From Dermatophilus congolensis (GTDB lineage: Bacteria > Actinomycetota > Actinomycetes > Actinomycetales > Dermatophilaceae): a DNA stretch of 40,766 nucleotides. Below the pieces are notes generated by a model. The model searched no databases, was not told the DNA's origin, and saw only the letters and a list, made by a program, of their open reading frames with translations. Both the position numbers and the translations under genes were made by a program. The stretch spans positions 1 to 40,766 of the forward strand of contig JAUNUP010000008.1 in the NCBI GenBank assembly GCA_030538115.1, written 5' to 3'. Shown here one piece after another: positions 10,493-18,113 of the stretch (its first letter is position 1; each line of letters starts with the position of its first letter).

Positions 10493-11836
10493 GTGATCCA
10501 AGTCCTGGGCGCGCTTCTGCTTGCCGGGGCACTCGTCGTCAGGTTCCGGAAAGAGCCCGTGATCCTGCTGCTCATCGGGCTGGGCCTGCACCTGTTCATC
10601 CCGTCGGTGCTCGTGCAGGGGCAACTGGCGGTCGCCGGTCTGTCGCTGCACCCCGGCTCCGCGGTCATGCTGCTGGCCTTGCTGGTGGCGGCGTGGCAGA
10701 AGCGCCGGCGGATCCTGACCTTTCTGCACGACTGGGTCGAGGCGATGATCGTCATCCTCGGGCTCTGCGCCTTGGGGGTCGTACACATTCTGCTCACCGG
10801 CCGCACGACGGGGGTTTCGTTCGTGGCCGACCAGATCGTCGTGCCGCTCAGCGCGGTCGTGACGGTCGGGCTGTGCCTGATCGACGATCCGGCCAAGGCC
10901 GAATGGCTCCGACGGGGCGTGCTCGGCATCGCGGTCTTCCAGGGCCTGTTCGCCAACCTGCAGAGGATGGCGAGCCAGACGATCCTGTGGGACGCCGCGT
11001 ACGCGACGCAGGACTGGTACACGACGATGGTTCCCCGCTTCATGGGTACCCTCGACCACCCGCTCGTGCTCGCGATGGTGCTGGTCTCGGCCGTGCCGCT
11101 CACCGTCGGCGTGAAGCGCTGGTGGCTGCGGCTACCGATGATCGCGATCCTGCTCTCGGGCATCTTCATCACCCAGTCGCGCCTCGGGCTCGTCGTGGCG
11201 GTGGCAGCAGCGGGCTACGTGCTCGTGTTCGGTGAGGCCGGAGGTCGAGTGCGGGTCGCGCAGTGGATCGTCGCCGCCGCGTTCGGCATCGCCGCCCTCA
11301 GCGGCGGACTGCTCGAAGGCACCCTCGACAGGTTCGTCGGCGCCGACGACTCGACCCAGGCACGTGTGCAGGCCACCGAGTACTTCCTCGGCATCCTGCC
11401 CGACCACCTGTGGCTCGGCCAGGGCATTCTGCGCAGCTTCGACGTGGCCTCGCGAGGTGGGCTCGGGTCGAGCCTGGAGAACTCGCTCTTCATGATGATC
11501 ATCGACTTCGGTGGCGTGACCACCGTGTTCTACTACGGGCTGCTCGTCGCACTCATCGTCGTCGGCATCGCTCGTCGAAGTGCGCCCGGGTTCGCTCTGG
11601 CGGCGGCCATCGCCGTGTTCGAGACGTTCTCGTTCAGCGCCCTCGGGGTGCGCGCCTCGGCCGCGCCGTGGCTCTGGGTGCTCGTCGCGATGGTCGCGTT
11701 CGCGGCGCCCACCGGGTCGCTGCCGGGTCCCGGCCGGCGCCCGGAGGCCGAACGCCGCGGACCCGATGTCGGCCCCGACCGTGAGCGCCCCGCCGTGCGC
11801 GAGCTGCCTCCCATGCCCGAAAGGAGCCGAGCGTGA
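10493..11836 (+). CDS. O-antigen ligase/polymerase-like membrane protein (Wzy-type), first copy
   Basis: This is a polytopic membrane protein of the O-antigen ligase/polymerase superfamily, which joins lipid-linked repeat units into polymer on the outer membrane face. The 447-residue protein shows about ten to twelve hydrophobic helices. The characteristic periplasmic loop falls between about residues 275 and 335 (GGLLEGTLDRFVG, then GILPDHLWLGQGILRSFDVASRGGLGSSLENSLFMMI). The motif ENSLFMMIIDFGG corresponds to the HNxxL region of Wzy_C proteins. A Pro/Arg-rich tail of about 40 residues ends the protein. The GTG start at 10493 has AGGAGTGAGTT upstream, a good ribosome site. Its last four bases overlap the start of the next glycosyltransferase gene (GTGA at 11833). 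A second Wzy-like gene is at 25009-26586. Confidence 0.85.
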   Translation: MIQVLGALLLAGALVVRFRKEPVILLLIGLGLHLFIPSVLVQGQLAVAGLSLHPGSAVMLLALLVAAWQKRRRILTFLHDWVEAMIVILGLCALGVVHILLTGRTTGVSFVADQIVVPLSAVVTVGLCLIDDPAKAEWLRRGVLGIAVFQGLFANLQRMASQTILWDAAYATQDWYTTMVPRFMGTLDHPLVLAMVLVSAVPLTVGVKRWWLRLPMIAILLSGIFITQSRLGLVVAVAAAGYVLVFGEAGGRVRVAQWIVAAAFGIAALSGGLLEGTLDRFVGADDSTQARVQATEYFLGILPDHLWLGQGILRSFDVASRGGLGSSLENSLFMMIIDFGGVTTVFYYGLLVALIVVGIARRSAPGFALAAAIAVFETFSFSALGVRASAAPWLWVLVAMVAFAAPTGSLPGPGRRPEAERRGPDVGPDRERPAVRELPPMPERSRA

Positions 11837-13038
11837 CCCCTTCCACGCCCGTCGTCGCCGTCTGGCGGAGCAACTGGCTGCCGCCCTCCGAGACCTTCAT
11901 CCGCGACCACATCGAGTCGCTGCAGCGCTGGCGGCCCCTGCCGGTCGGCCTGTGCAGCTTCGACACACGGCTCGGCATCGAACCCGCCATCGCGCCGTTC
12001 CGGGTCTCCGGGCCGGTGCGCAGGGTCGGGCGGCTGTGGCGCCGAGTCGGGTACCGCGGCGTGTACGAAGCCGGGCTCCGGCGTGCGGGCGTGAGCCTGG
12101 TGCACGCCCACTTCGGCCCCGACGCCCTCGAGGTGCTGCCGGTGGCCCGACGCATGGGTCTGCCCCTCGTCGTCACGTTTCACGGCTACGACGTCACCGA
12201 GGCGCCGTTGCGCCCCAACGGAGCCGAGTACATCGCCGCACTGCGCGACCTGTTCGACTACGCCTCGCTGCTGCTGCCGGTGTCGGCGCACAACGCCTCC
12301 AAACTCGAAGGGCTCGGTGCGCCCGCCGACATCACGCGGGTGCACTATCTCGGCATTCCGCGACTCCCCGAGGCCGTCTCTGCCGACGTGCCGCACGCGA
12401 GCGGCTCGGGCGCAGCGGTCACCGCGGGCGGAGATGGGCGATCGACGCTGCTCTTCGTCGGCCGGCTCGTCGAGGGCAAGGGCATCGACGACCTCATCCG
12501 CGCGTATGCACAACTCGAGCCGAGCCTGCGGGCGCAGGTCGACGTCGACATCGTGGGAGAGGGCGACGAACGCGCCGCGCTCGAAGCGCTTGCCGCCTCC
12601 GTCGACGGGACCGTGCGATTTCACGGCCGTCGCCCGCCCGACGAGGTGGCGCGCATGATGCGTTCGGCGACGGCGTTCGTCGGCCCGTCACGACGCTCCT
12701 CCAAGGGGTGGGTCGAGGGTCTCGGGCTGGTCTTTCTCGAAGCAGCCCGGGCGGGCGTGCCGACGATCGGATACCGCACCGGCGGCATCCCGGAGGCCGT
12801 GCTCGACGGCGAGACGGGCCTGCTCGTCGACCCCGGAGATGTCGACGGGCTCACCGCGGCCATGACCGCTGTCGTCACCGACCCGCAGCTGCGCGAGCGA
12901 CTCGGGCGGGCCGGACACGAGCGGCAACGCCGCGATTTCGACCTTCTCACCCAGACCGCGCGGCTGGAAGAGATCTACGACGAGGTCGTCGCCCGGTACG
13001 CGGGCGGGCGAGCGACACAAGGGGGCACGGATGCCTGA
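11833..13038 (+). CDS. Glycosyltransferase family 4
   Basis: This is a predicted retaining GT-B glycosyltransferase of the repeat-unit assembly pathway, 401 residues long. The N-terminal acceptor domain opens with VAVWRSNWLPPSETFIRDH and includes LVHAHFGPDALEVLPVAR and VVTFHGYDVTE. The donor domain has LFVGRLVEGKGIDDLI, DIVGEGDERAAL, GRRPPDEVARMM, then the E-x7-E region EGLGLVFLEAARAG, followed by GIPEAVLDGETGLLVDPGD. The initiating GTG overlaps the stop of the Wzy-like gene by four bases, and AAAGGAG sits about eight bases upstream, so it is very likely translated together with that gene. It precedes the chain-length regulator by 54 bases. Confidence 0.92.
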   Translation: MTPSTPVVAVWRSNWLPPSETFIRDHIESLQRWRPLPVGLCSFDTRLGIEPAIAPFRVSGPVRRVGRLWRRVGYRGVYEAGLRRAGVSLVHAHFGPDALEVLPVARRMGLPLVVTFHGYDVTEAPLRPNGAEYIAALRDLFDYASLLLPVSAHNASKLEGLGAPADITRVHYLGIPRLPEAVSADVPHASGSGAAVTAGGDGRSTLLFVGRLVEGKGIDDLIRAYAQLEPSLRAQVDVDIVGEGDERAALEALAASVDGTVRFHGRRPPDEVARMMRSATAFVGPSRRSSKGWVEGLGLVFLEAARAGVPTIGYRTGGIPEAVLDGETGLLVDPGDVDGLTAAMTAVVTDPQLRERLGRAGHERQRRDFDLLTQTARLEEIYDEVVARYAGGRATQGGTDA

Positions 13039-13047
13039 TCCGCGTCA

Positions 13048-13066
13048 CCGGCACGGGGGGTGCCGG
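13048..13066 (+). terminator. Short GC-rich hairpin between GT4 and chain-length regulator genes
   Basis: CCGGCAC (13048-13054) and GTGCCGG (13060-13066) form a perfect 7-bp stem around a GGGGG loop. It sits in the 54-bp gap of what looks like one operon. There is no T tract, so it may lower read-through or affect mRNA stability instead of ending transcription. Confidence 0.4.
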
Positions 13067-13092
13067 AATCACATGAGCTTGAGGGGGAGCCG

Positions 13093-14451
13093 ATGAGACT
13101 GACCGATTATTTTCTCGTTCTACGACGATCACTGATATTGCTGCTGATCATGGGCGTGCTCGGCGGCCTGGCGGGTGTCGCGTCGTCGATGCGCGCCGAC
13201 AGCGGCCACCAGTCGCGCTCACGTGTACTCGCCACCAGCCCGCGTCTCGACAACATCTCGGCCTCGCAGCTGAGCCTCGGCGTGCAGCGGATGGCGACGT
13301 ACGCGCAACTGGTGACGGGCACCGACCTGGCCGAACGCATCGTCAAGCGCCTCGGCACCGACCAGAACCCGCGCGCGCTCGCCTCCGCGATCAGTGTCGA
13401 GCTCGAACGTGACGCCACGGTCATGCAGGTGAGTATCAAGGGCGACGACCCTGAGCAGCTCGACGCCGTACTCGAGGTGCTGCCGCAGGAGCTGGAGAAG
13501 CAGCTCGACGAGAAGACCGCCATCCAGGGTGCCGAGGCGCCGTTGCAGGTGCGGTTCTCCAACATCGACGGGCCCAGCGCCTCTCCCGCCGGGTCGCTGC
13601 GCGGCACGATGATGTCGGCGATCTTCGGTGTGCTCGTGGGTCTCATCGTCGGGTTGCTGCTGGTCGCAGTGCGTACGCGCCGCAACCCCGTGGTGCGCTC
13701 GCCGCAGCACGTCTCCGAGCTCACGGGCGCGCCCGCGGTGGCGACCGTGCCCGCGATGGAACTGCGCGACACCGACCAGAGCCACGGCACCCCCGTGGTG
13801 GCGCACCGTCTCGCCGTGCGCACCCAGCACAGCCTGCGCCTGCCCGAGCCGTCGGTCATCGCCCTCGCGGGCGTCGCACCCTCGGTCGGCACGTCGGCCG
13901 TGGTCGCGGTGCTCGCCCGCGCCTGGGCTGAGCGGGGTAAGCGCGTGCTCGTCATCGATGCCGAGACCCGCACCCGCGGTGCCGCGCGCGCTCTCGGCCT
14001 CGGCGCCGACGTGGCCGGCATCGACGTGACGGAGCCCTCGCAGATCCCGGCGCTGGCACTGCCCAGCCCGTTCGAGAACGGCGTGTACGTGCTTCCGTTG
14101 GGCACCCACGACGACGGCGTCACACAGACAGCCACGCAGGCCCGCGCGTTCGTGGCCGTGGCACGCGACCACTTCGACGTGGTCCTGATCGACGTCGGCG
14201 ATGTGCCAGCCCTCTCCCGCAACTCGGCGTTCCTCGACCTCGTCGACGGCGTGCTGCTGGTCTACAGCCAGCGCACCTCGCACGAGCGCGACGTCGCCGA
14301 CGCTGTCGATTCGCTCTCCAAGCTGTCGCCTGCGGGCATCGGTCTGGTCGCCAACGAGGGCCACATCGGTCGCACCCGCAACGGCAACGGAAATGGCAAC
14401 GGCAAGGGCGGCAAGCTCAAGCTCCCCGCGCTGAAGAAGTCGGCGGCCTGA
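13093..14451 (+). CDS. Wzz-type chain-length regulator with degenerate BY-kinase domain, first copy
   Basis: This 452-residue polysaccharide co-polymerase would set polymer length by working with the Wzy polymerase. It has TM1 at about 8-32 (YFLVLRRSLILLLIMGVLGG), an extracytoplasmic Wzz domain, TM2 at about 172-195 (SAIFGVLVGLIVGLLLVAV) and a cytoplasmic ParA/BY-kinase fold from about 255 to 430. In active tyrosine kinases of this group the P-loop carries a Gly-Lys-Ser/Thr. Here it reads VAPSVGTSA, with T267 where Lys is needed. The other motifs are partly kept: VLVIDAET (D289) and VVLIDVGD (D367). No C-terminal Tyr cluster is seen; the tail is an Asn-Gly repeat then KGGKLKLPALKK. The ATG at 13093 follows GAGGGGGAGC; 13060 is less likely. 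The loss of kinase activity is inferred. Confidence 0.85.
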   Translation: MRLTDYFLVLRRSLILLLIMGVLGGLAGVASSMRADSGHQSRSRVLATSPRLDNISASQLSLGVQRMATYAQLVTGTDLAERIVKRLGTDQNPRALASAISVELERDATVMQVSIKGDDPEQLDAVLEVLPQELEKQLDEKTAIQGAEAPLQVRFSNIDGPSASPAGSLRGTMMSAIFGVLVGLIVGLLLVAVRTRRNPVVRSPQHVSELTGAPAVATVPAMELRDTDQSHGTPVVAHRLAVRTQHSLRLPEPSVIALAGVAPSVGTSAVVAVLARAWAERGKRVLVIDAETRTRGAARALGLGADVAGIDVTEPSQIPALALPSPFENGVYVLPLGTHDDGVTQTATQARAFVAVARDHFDVVLIDVGDVPALSRNSAFLDLVDGVLLVYSQRTSHERDVADAVDSLSKLSPAGIGLVANEGHIGRTRNGNGNGNGKGGKLKLPALKKSAA

Positions 14452-14486
14452 TGCTGCGTCGCGGCAGACGCACCAGCTCATGAGTC

Positions 14487-14521
14487 AGGCCCGGCACTCG
14501 AGAACATCGAGCGCCGGGCCT
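14487..14521. terminator. Bidirectional transcription terminator
   Basis: AGGCCCGGC (14487-14495) pairs perfectly with GCCGGGCCT (14513-14521). Inside, after one A-C mismatch, CTCGA pairs with TCGAG around a five-base loop. The stem of about 14 bp is flanked by CTTC on one side and GACTCAT on the other. It lies midway in the 88-bp gap between convergent genes (13093-14451 plus, 14540-15505 minus), so it can serve both strands. Confidence 0.75.
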
Positions 14522-14539
14522 CTTCAGGTTCTAGACCTG

Positions 14540-15505
14540 CTAGACCGAAGCGGTGTCGGCGGGGCGGTATTCGTTTCGGCGGTAGCCCGTGAGGGCCTGC
14601 CATTGGCCCAGGCCTCTCGCCTTGTCTCGGGCTGCGGCGGAGGCGTCTGAGACTCGGCCCGCGCGGGCCGCGAGGCGCTCTCGGATCGTGCCGCGGGCCA
14701 TGCGATAGGCGCCTCGGGCTGCGGCGTCGAGGGCGATGCGAGCCCGTGCGGACGCCGTGGGGGCGATATCGAGGTCGGTGCGCAGCGACACGTTGGTCGA
14801 CCGGGCCGTGCGGGTGAGTACCCACTCCGGGGTTGCGCGGGAGTCGGGCACGACCTCCGAGACGACGGCCTCGTCGCACCAGCGGATGCGCCCGCCCGCA
14901 GCGATGAGCGCCCGGGTGATGCGTAGGTCGCTGCCGCCGGTCAGCCCGAACGCGGTGTCGAAGCGCAGCCCGTGGCGACGCAAGAACGGCAGGCTGAGCA
15001 GCAGGTTGTTGGTGGCGGCCTCGGTCATGTCGGCGCCGGTCTCGTGTGTGAGCCGCGCGAACATACCGCTCGTCGCCACCCACTGCGAGGGCATGTTCTC
15101 GTAGACGTACTCGACCGGGCCCCAGACGCCTTCACAGCCCCACTCCAGCCAGGCACCCACGAGAGTCGCGAGCCAGCCCTCGTCGGGCAGTTCGTCGTCG
15201 TCGATGAACACGACCGCATCGGCCTCCCCGGCCGCGTCGAGTCCGGCGTTGCGGGCCGCCGCGATACCCGGCGTCGGCTCGTGCACGTAGCGAACGCCCA
15301 GGTGCTCCGCGACGAGATCGCGCGCGCCGCCGTCGGGGTCGTTGTCGATGACGATCACCTCGACCTGCGCCCGCTCAGCCACCGACGCCGCCTGGTAGAG
15401 CAGTTCGGGCAGGATCGAGGCCAGCCCGTCCGGCCTGCGGTAGCTCGCGAGCGTGATCGCCACCTGCGGCAGGTCGGTGTCGCGAGGCTGGGCGAATTCG
15501 GTCAC
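14540..15505 (-). CDS. Glycosyltransferase family 2 (first of a paralogous pair)
   Basis: This is a predicted inverting GT-A glycosyltransferase, 321 residues long. The N-terminal nucleotide-binding region is QVAITLASYRRPDGLASILPELL, then VEVIVIDNDPDGG. The acceptor/DxD region is TPGIAAARNAGL followed by VVFIDDDELPDEGWL, with DDD as metal-binding motif. Further on are NNLLLSLPFLRRHGLRF, GLTGGSDLRITRALIAAGG and WVLTRTARSTNVSLR. The C-terminal 80 residues are basic and Ala-rich and may touch the membrane. The start is a GTG at 15505 with GGAG eight bases upstream. It resembles the GT2 at 38256-39302 in order and spacing of motifs, so the two are probably paralogues. It is followed by the terminator at 14487-14521. 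Confidence 0.88.
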   Translation of the reverse strand: MTEFAQPRDTDLPQVAITLASYRRPDGLASILPELLYQAASVAERAQVEVIVIDNDPDGGARDLVAEHLGVRYVHEPTPGIAAARNAGLDAAGEADAVVFIDDDELPDEGWLATLVGAWLEWGCEGVWGPVEYVYENMPSQWVATSGMFARLTHETGADMTEAATNNLLLSLPFLRRHGLRFDTAFGLTGGSDLRITRALIAAGGRIRWCDEAVVSEVVPDSRATPEWVLTRTARSTNVSLRTDLDIAPTASARARIALDAAARGAYRMARGTIRERLAARAGRVSDASAAARDKARGLGQWQALTGYRRNEYRPADTASV

Positions 15506-15682
15506 GGTGCTCTCCGTTTCGTCGGCGGAACGCGGGCTGCGGTCTGGAGCCCACGCTATGGCGGTGATCTGTCAGTGGTGGTTCGGCCGTGGGTGCGGTG
15601 GCACCGGGCCGGAGAGGCGGGCCGGAGCAGCGGGTCGTCGAGCTCCAACGCGCCGGCAGCGAGTTCGGCGGGCTCGGCGCCC

Positions 15683-16561
15683 TCAGTCGGTCTGGGGGTT
15701 CCACACCTCCACGACCTGCTCGTACGTCGGAGGCGAACCGTCAGGCAGGGTGCCGCGGTAGAGCCCTACGCGGGCCTGAATCGCCTCTTGCCCCGGGTAC
15801 AAGGTGCCCGGAGACAGGCCCTGCGGTGACGTGGGCGCATAGTCGCGCAGCACGTGCTCGCCGTCGACCCACGCATTGACCCGCGCCTGAGCGGGGTCGT
15901 TGTTCACGTGCGCCTCGATACGGATGTGCTTCGTCTGCCCGTTCGAGAACGGGGCGAGGGGCGTGTTCCACATGTAATTCGAGTCGCGCGGGTCGTGATC
16001 TGCGTGGCCGTTACCGCCCGCCACGATCCACAGACCGTCGTTGACCTGCAAGGTCAGGGCAGGGCCCAGCCAGTCGCCGAACGTGGGGCCGTGCAACTGC
16101 CACACCACGTGCCACTGCATACGGTCGAACGCAGCCTCGCCGAGGTCGGCCCGGATACGCATGTCGATGACCGCGTCGTCACCGTCGCGATAAGCGGATT
16201 CGTCGGTGAGCCACAACTCGGTGCGGCGCTTGGCGGGCGCGTCGCCGTCGGGAGGGAGAACGAAGCGCCACCGACCGTCGGTGCAGACCGGTGGCTCGGC
16301 GTGGCCCTGCAGTTGGGCCCGCAGTTCACCCGGTGTGTTGCTGGGTGTGTCGCCAGGTGCGCCCGTGCTGTCGGCGGGACGGGTGGCATCCGTGGCATTG
16401 GTGCAGGGCTGAACCTGCACCGAGCGTGTCCGGCTGTCCGCGGCCTGGCCGGCCCGTCCGGAACTGCCCGGTGTCGGCACGGCACACGCGGTGAGCATCG
16501 CCAGAGCCGAGACGAGCGCGGCACCCGCGAGTCGCCGTCGGTTCGGCCCCCCTACCGACAC
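15683..16561 (-). CDS. Lipoprotein with a heparin-lyase-I-like (polysaccharide lyase) fold
   Basis: The 292-residue protein starts with a basic MSVGGPNRRR, a hydrophobic stretch and the lipobox LTAC, so it is likely lipid-anchored outside the cell. After an Ala/Thr/Pro-rich linker (about 25-85) comes a beta-rich domain with RTELWLTDESAYRDGDDAVIDM, FDRMQWHVVWQLHGP, ALTLQVNDGLWIV and RVNAWVDGEHVL. These are features I associate with the polysaccharide-lyase family related to heparin lyase I. In a polymer-synthesis cluster it may cleave or bind the exported glycan; activity is inferred and catalytic residues were not confirmed. The GTG start at 16561 has an AGGAGGT eight bases upstream, among the strongest ribosome sites in the window. 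It lies between two glycosyltransferase genes on the same strand. Confidence 0.75.
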   Translation of the reverse strand: MSVGGPNRRRLAGAALVSALAMLTACAVPTPGSSGRAGQAADSRTRSVQVQPCTNATDATRPADSTGAPGDTPSNTPGELRAQLQGHAEPPVCTDGRWRFVLPPDGDAPAKRRTELWLTDESAYRDGDDAVIDMRIRADLGEAAFDRMQWHVVWQLHGPTFGDWLGPALTLQVNDGLWIVAGGNGHADHDPRDSNYMWNTPLAPFSNGQTKHIRIEAHVNNDPAQARVNAWVDGEHVLRDYAPTSPQGLSPGTLYPGQEAIQARVGLYRGTLPDGSPPTYEQVVEVWNPQTD

Positions 16562-16648
16562 GTGCCTGCACCTCCTGTGCTTCTCGAACCGACTTCCCTA
16601 CGAGTATCCCCGTCGGGCCCGACCACCAGCGGCCTATCAGGTCTGTGA

Positions 16649-16688
16649 CCGGCAACGATGCATGGATCGATGCCGATCCGGTTGCCGG
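16649..16688 (-). terminator. Stem-loop between GT4 and lyase-like lipoprotein genes
   Basis: CCGGCAAC (16649-16656) and GTTGCCGG (16681-16688) are perfect inverted copies with a 24-base loop that itself contains GCAT...ATGC. The element is 46 bases past the stop of the GT4 (minus strand) and 88 bases before the lipoprotein start. It may be a terminator of the GT4 operon or an operator for the lipoprotein gene. No T tract was seen. Confidence 0.45.
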
Positions 16689-16733
16689 CTGGTGCAGTTC
16701 GCCGGTCGGCTCGCAGTGCCCTTCATGACGGTT

Positions 16734-18113
16734 CTAGGAGGCCCTGGCGGCTGTGGTCGCGGCGGGGTCGACGACGGGCAGTGCTCCCGTCGTCCATCGG
16801 TGAGCCGGTGCCGCGAGCTCGCCCCACAGGGCGAGAAGCCGGTCGTACCAGGGCTCCACGTCGTAGTCCTCCGCAGTGACCGCGGCCGCCGTGCCGAGGG
16901 TCTCCCTCAGTGCGGGGTCGGCCGCCAGGCGCGAGAGCGCGCCGGCGAGCGCCGAGGCATCACCGGGCGGCACGAGCAGGCCGTTCTCGCCGTCTCGGAT
17001 GACCTCGCCGATCGCTCCGACCGGGGTGACGATGACAGGCAGGCCCGAGCCCATCGCCTCCAGCATCGCCATCGGTAGCCCCTCCTCGTGACTGGGCAGC
17101 ACGAAGAAGTCGGCCTGGTCGAGCAGGCGGAGGCGGTCGTCAGGGCCGATCCAGCCCGGAAACTCGACCTGTCCGCGCACACCGAGGCGCTCGGCCTGCG
17201 CGGTGAGGGCCTCGACCTCGCCGTCGCCGGCCATGACGAGCCGGACTTCCGGCGAGCCCGCCGGACGGTTCGCGTTGGCGGAGGCGAGGGCCTCGAGCAG
17301 TTCGTAGCAGCCCTTGCGGCGGCCGAGCCGACCGAGGAAGAGGCCGGAGAGTGCGTCGCTCGCTGTAGCGCCTTTGGCAGGGCCGTGGCTGGGCGTCGCC
17401 GGCGCCGCGCCGACCACGGGGTTCGGCACGACGACCACGGCGTTCGGATCGAGCCCGAACATGTCGATGTACTCCTCGCGCAGGGTGCTGCCGAGCACGA
17501 TCCAGCGATCGGCCACCAGGGAGCGGCGCACGATCGCGCGCATGACCGGGTTGAGCGAGTCGAACCACTTCTTGAACCCGTGGCTGTGAGCGTGCAGCAC
17601 GGTCGGCACGTGCGCGCGCCTGGCGATACGCAGCACCGCCGCCTTGCGCAGCACGCTGCCCTTGTACGACACGTGCACGTGCACGACATCCGGCTTGCCG
17701 CCTGCACGTCGCAGCCTCGACCGCAACGCGCGCAGCCCGGAGGAGGCAAGGCGTGCCTGGTCGGAGCGGCCGGTGTCGCGGTAGGTCGTGATGTGCTCGA
17801 CCGTCACACCGTCGCGGTGGTTAGGCAGGTCGACGACCGCGGAGATGACGCTGGCGATGCCGCCACGGCTGTCGGGCGAGGCCGGCGCCGAGCCCACCTG
17901 CAGCACAGACAGCACCGCGCCTTGGGCGTGCGAATCCTGCGGCCCTGCCATGGTCTGCGTTGCGGTGGTGTGAGTTGCGGCCTGCGCTGTCTTGGGCGTG
18001 ACGCGGACCGCGGCTGGTTTGGATGCCTCGGGCTTGCCACCCGCGCGCTTGCGGTGTTTGGCCGCCATGCGCGCGGCGATGCCTCGTGTGTCGACCTTGG
18101 TGGTGTACGTCAT
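16734..18113 (-). CDS. Glycosyltransferase family 4 with N-terminal low-complexity extension
   Basis: This is a 459-residue GT-B glycosyltransferase. Residues 1-65 form a basic, Ala/Thr/Lys-rich stretch unlike the rest and not normally part of the family. The catalytic part begins around VLSVLQVGSAPASPDSRGGIASV. It continues with DVVHVHVSYKGSVLRKA, VPTVLHAHSHGF, VLGSTLREEYIDMFG and VVVVPNPVVG. The donor domain has GLFLGRLGRRKGCYEL, VMAGDGEVEAL, ADFFVLPSHEEGLPMAMLEAMGSGLPVIVTPVGAIGEVI and GENGLLVPPGD, with the E-x7-E motif intact. The start at 18113 overlaps the stop of the upstream gene by four bases (ATGA), which favours it over an internal ATG in front of AGPQDSHAQG. It is probably cotranslated with the Alg14-Alg13-like gene and acts on the same lipid-linked intermediate. 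Confidence 0.9.
   Translation of the reverse strand: MTYTTKVDTRGIAARMAAKHRKRAGGKPEASKPAAVRVTPKTAQAATHTTATQTMAGPQDSHAQGAVLSVLQVGSAPASPDSRGGIASVISAVVDLPNHRDGVTVEHITTYRDTGRSDQARLASSGLRALRSRLRRAGGKPDVVHVHVSYKGSVLRKAAVLRIARRAHVPTVLHAHSHGFKKWFDSLNPVMRAIVRRSLVADRWIVLGSTLREEYIDMFGLDPNAVVVVPNPVVGAAPATPSHGPAKGATASDALSGLFLGRLGRRKGCYELLEALASANANRPAGSPEVRLVMAGDGEVEALTAQAERLGVRGQVEFPGWIGPDDRLRLLDQADFFVLPSHEEGLPMAMLEAMGSGLPVIVTPVGAIGEVIRDGENGLLVPPGDASALAGALSRLAADPALRETLGTAAAVTAEDYDVEPWYDRLLALWGELAAPAHRWTTGALPVVDPAATTAARAS

Noticed and set aside
14364..14436. Asn-Gly-coding short repeats as a CRISPR-like or minisatellite array
   Set aside because: They are a few in-frame codons of the chain-length regulator's tail, with no spacers and little regularity.
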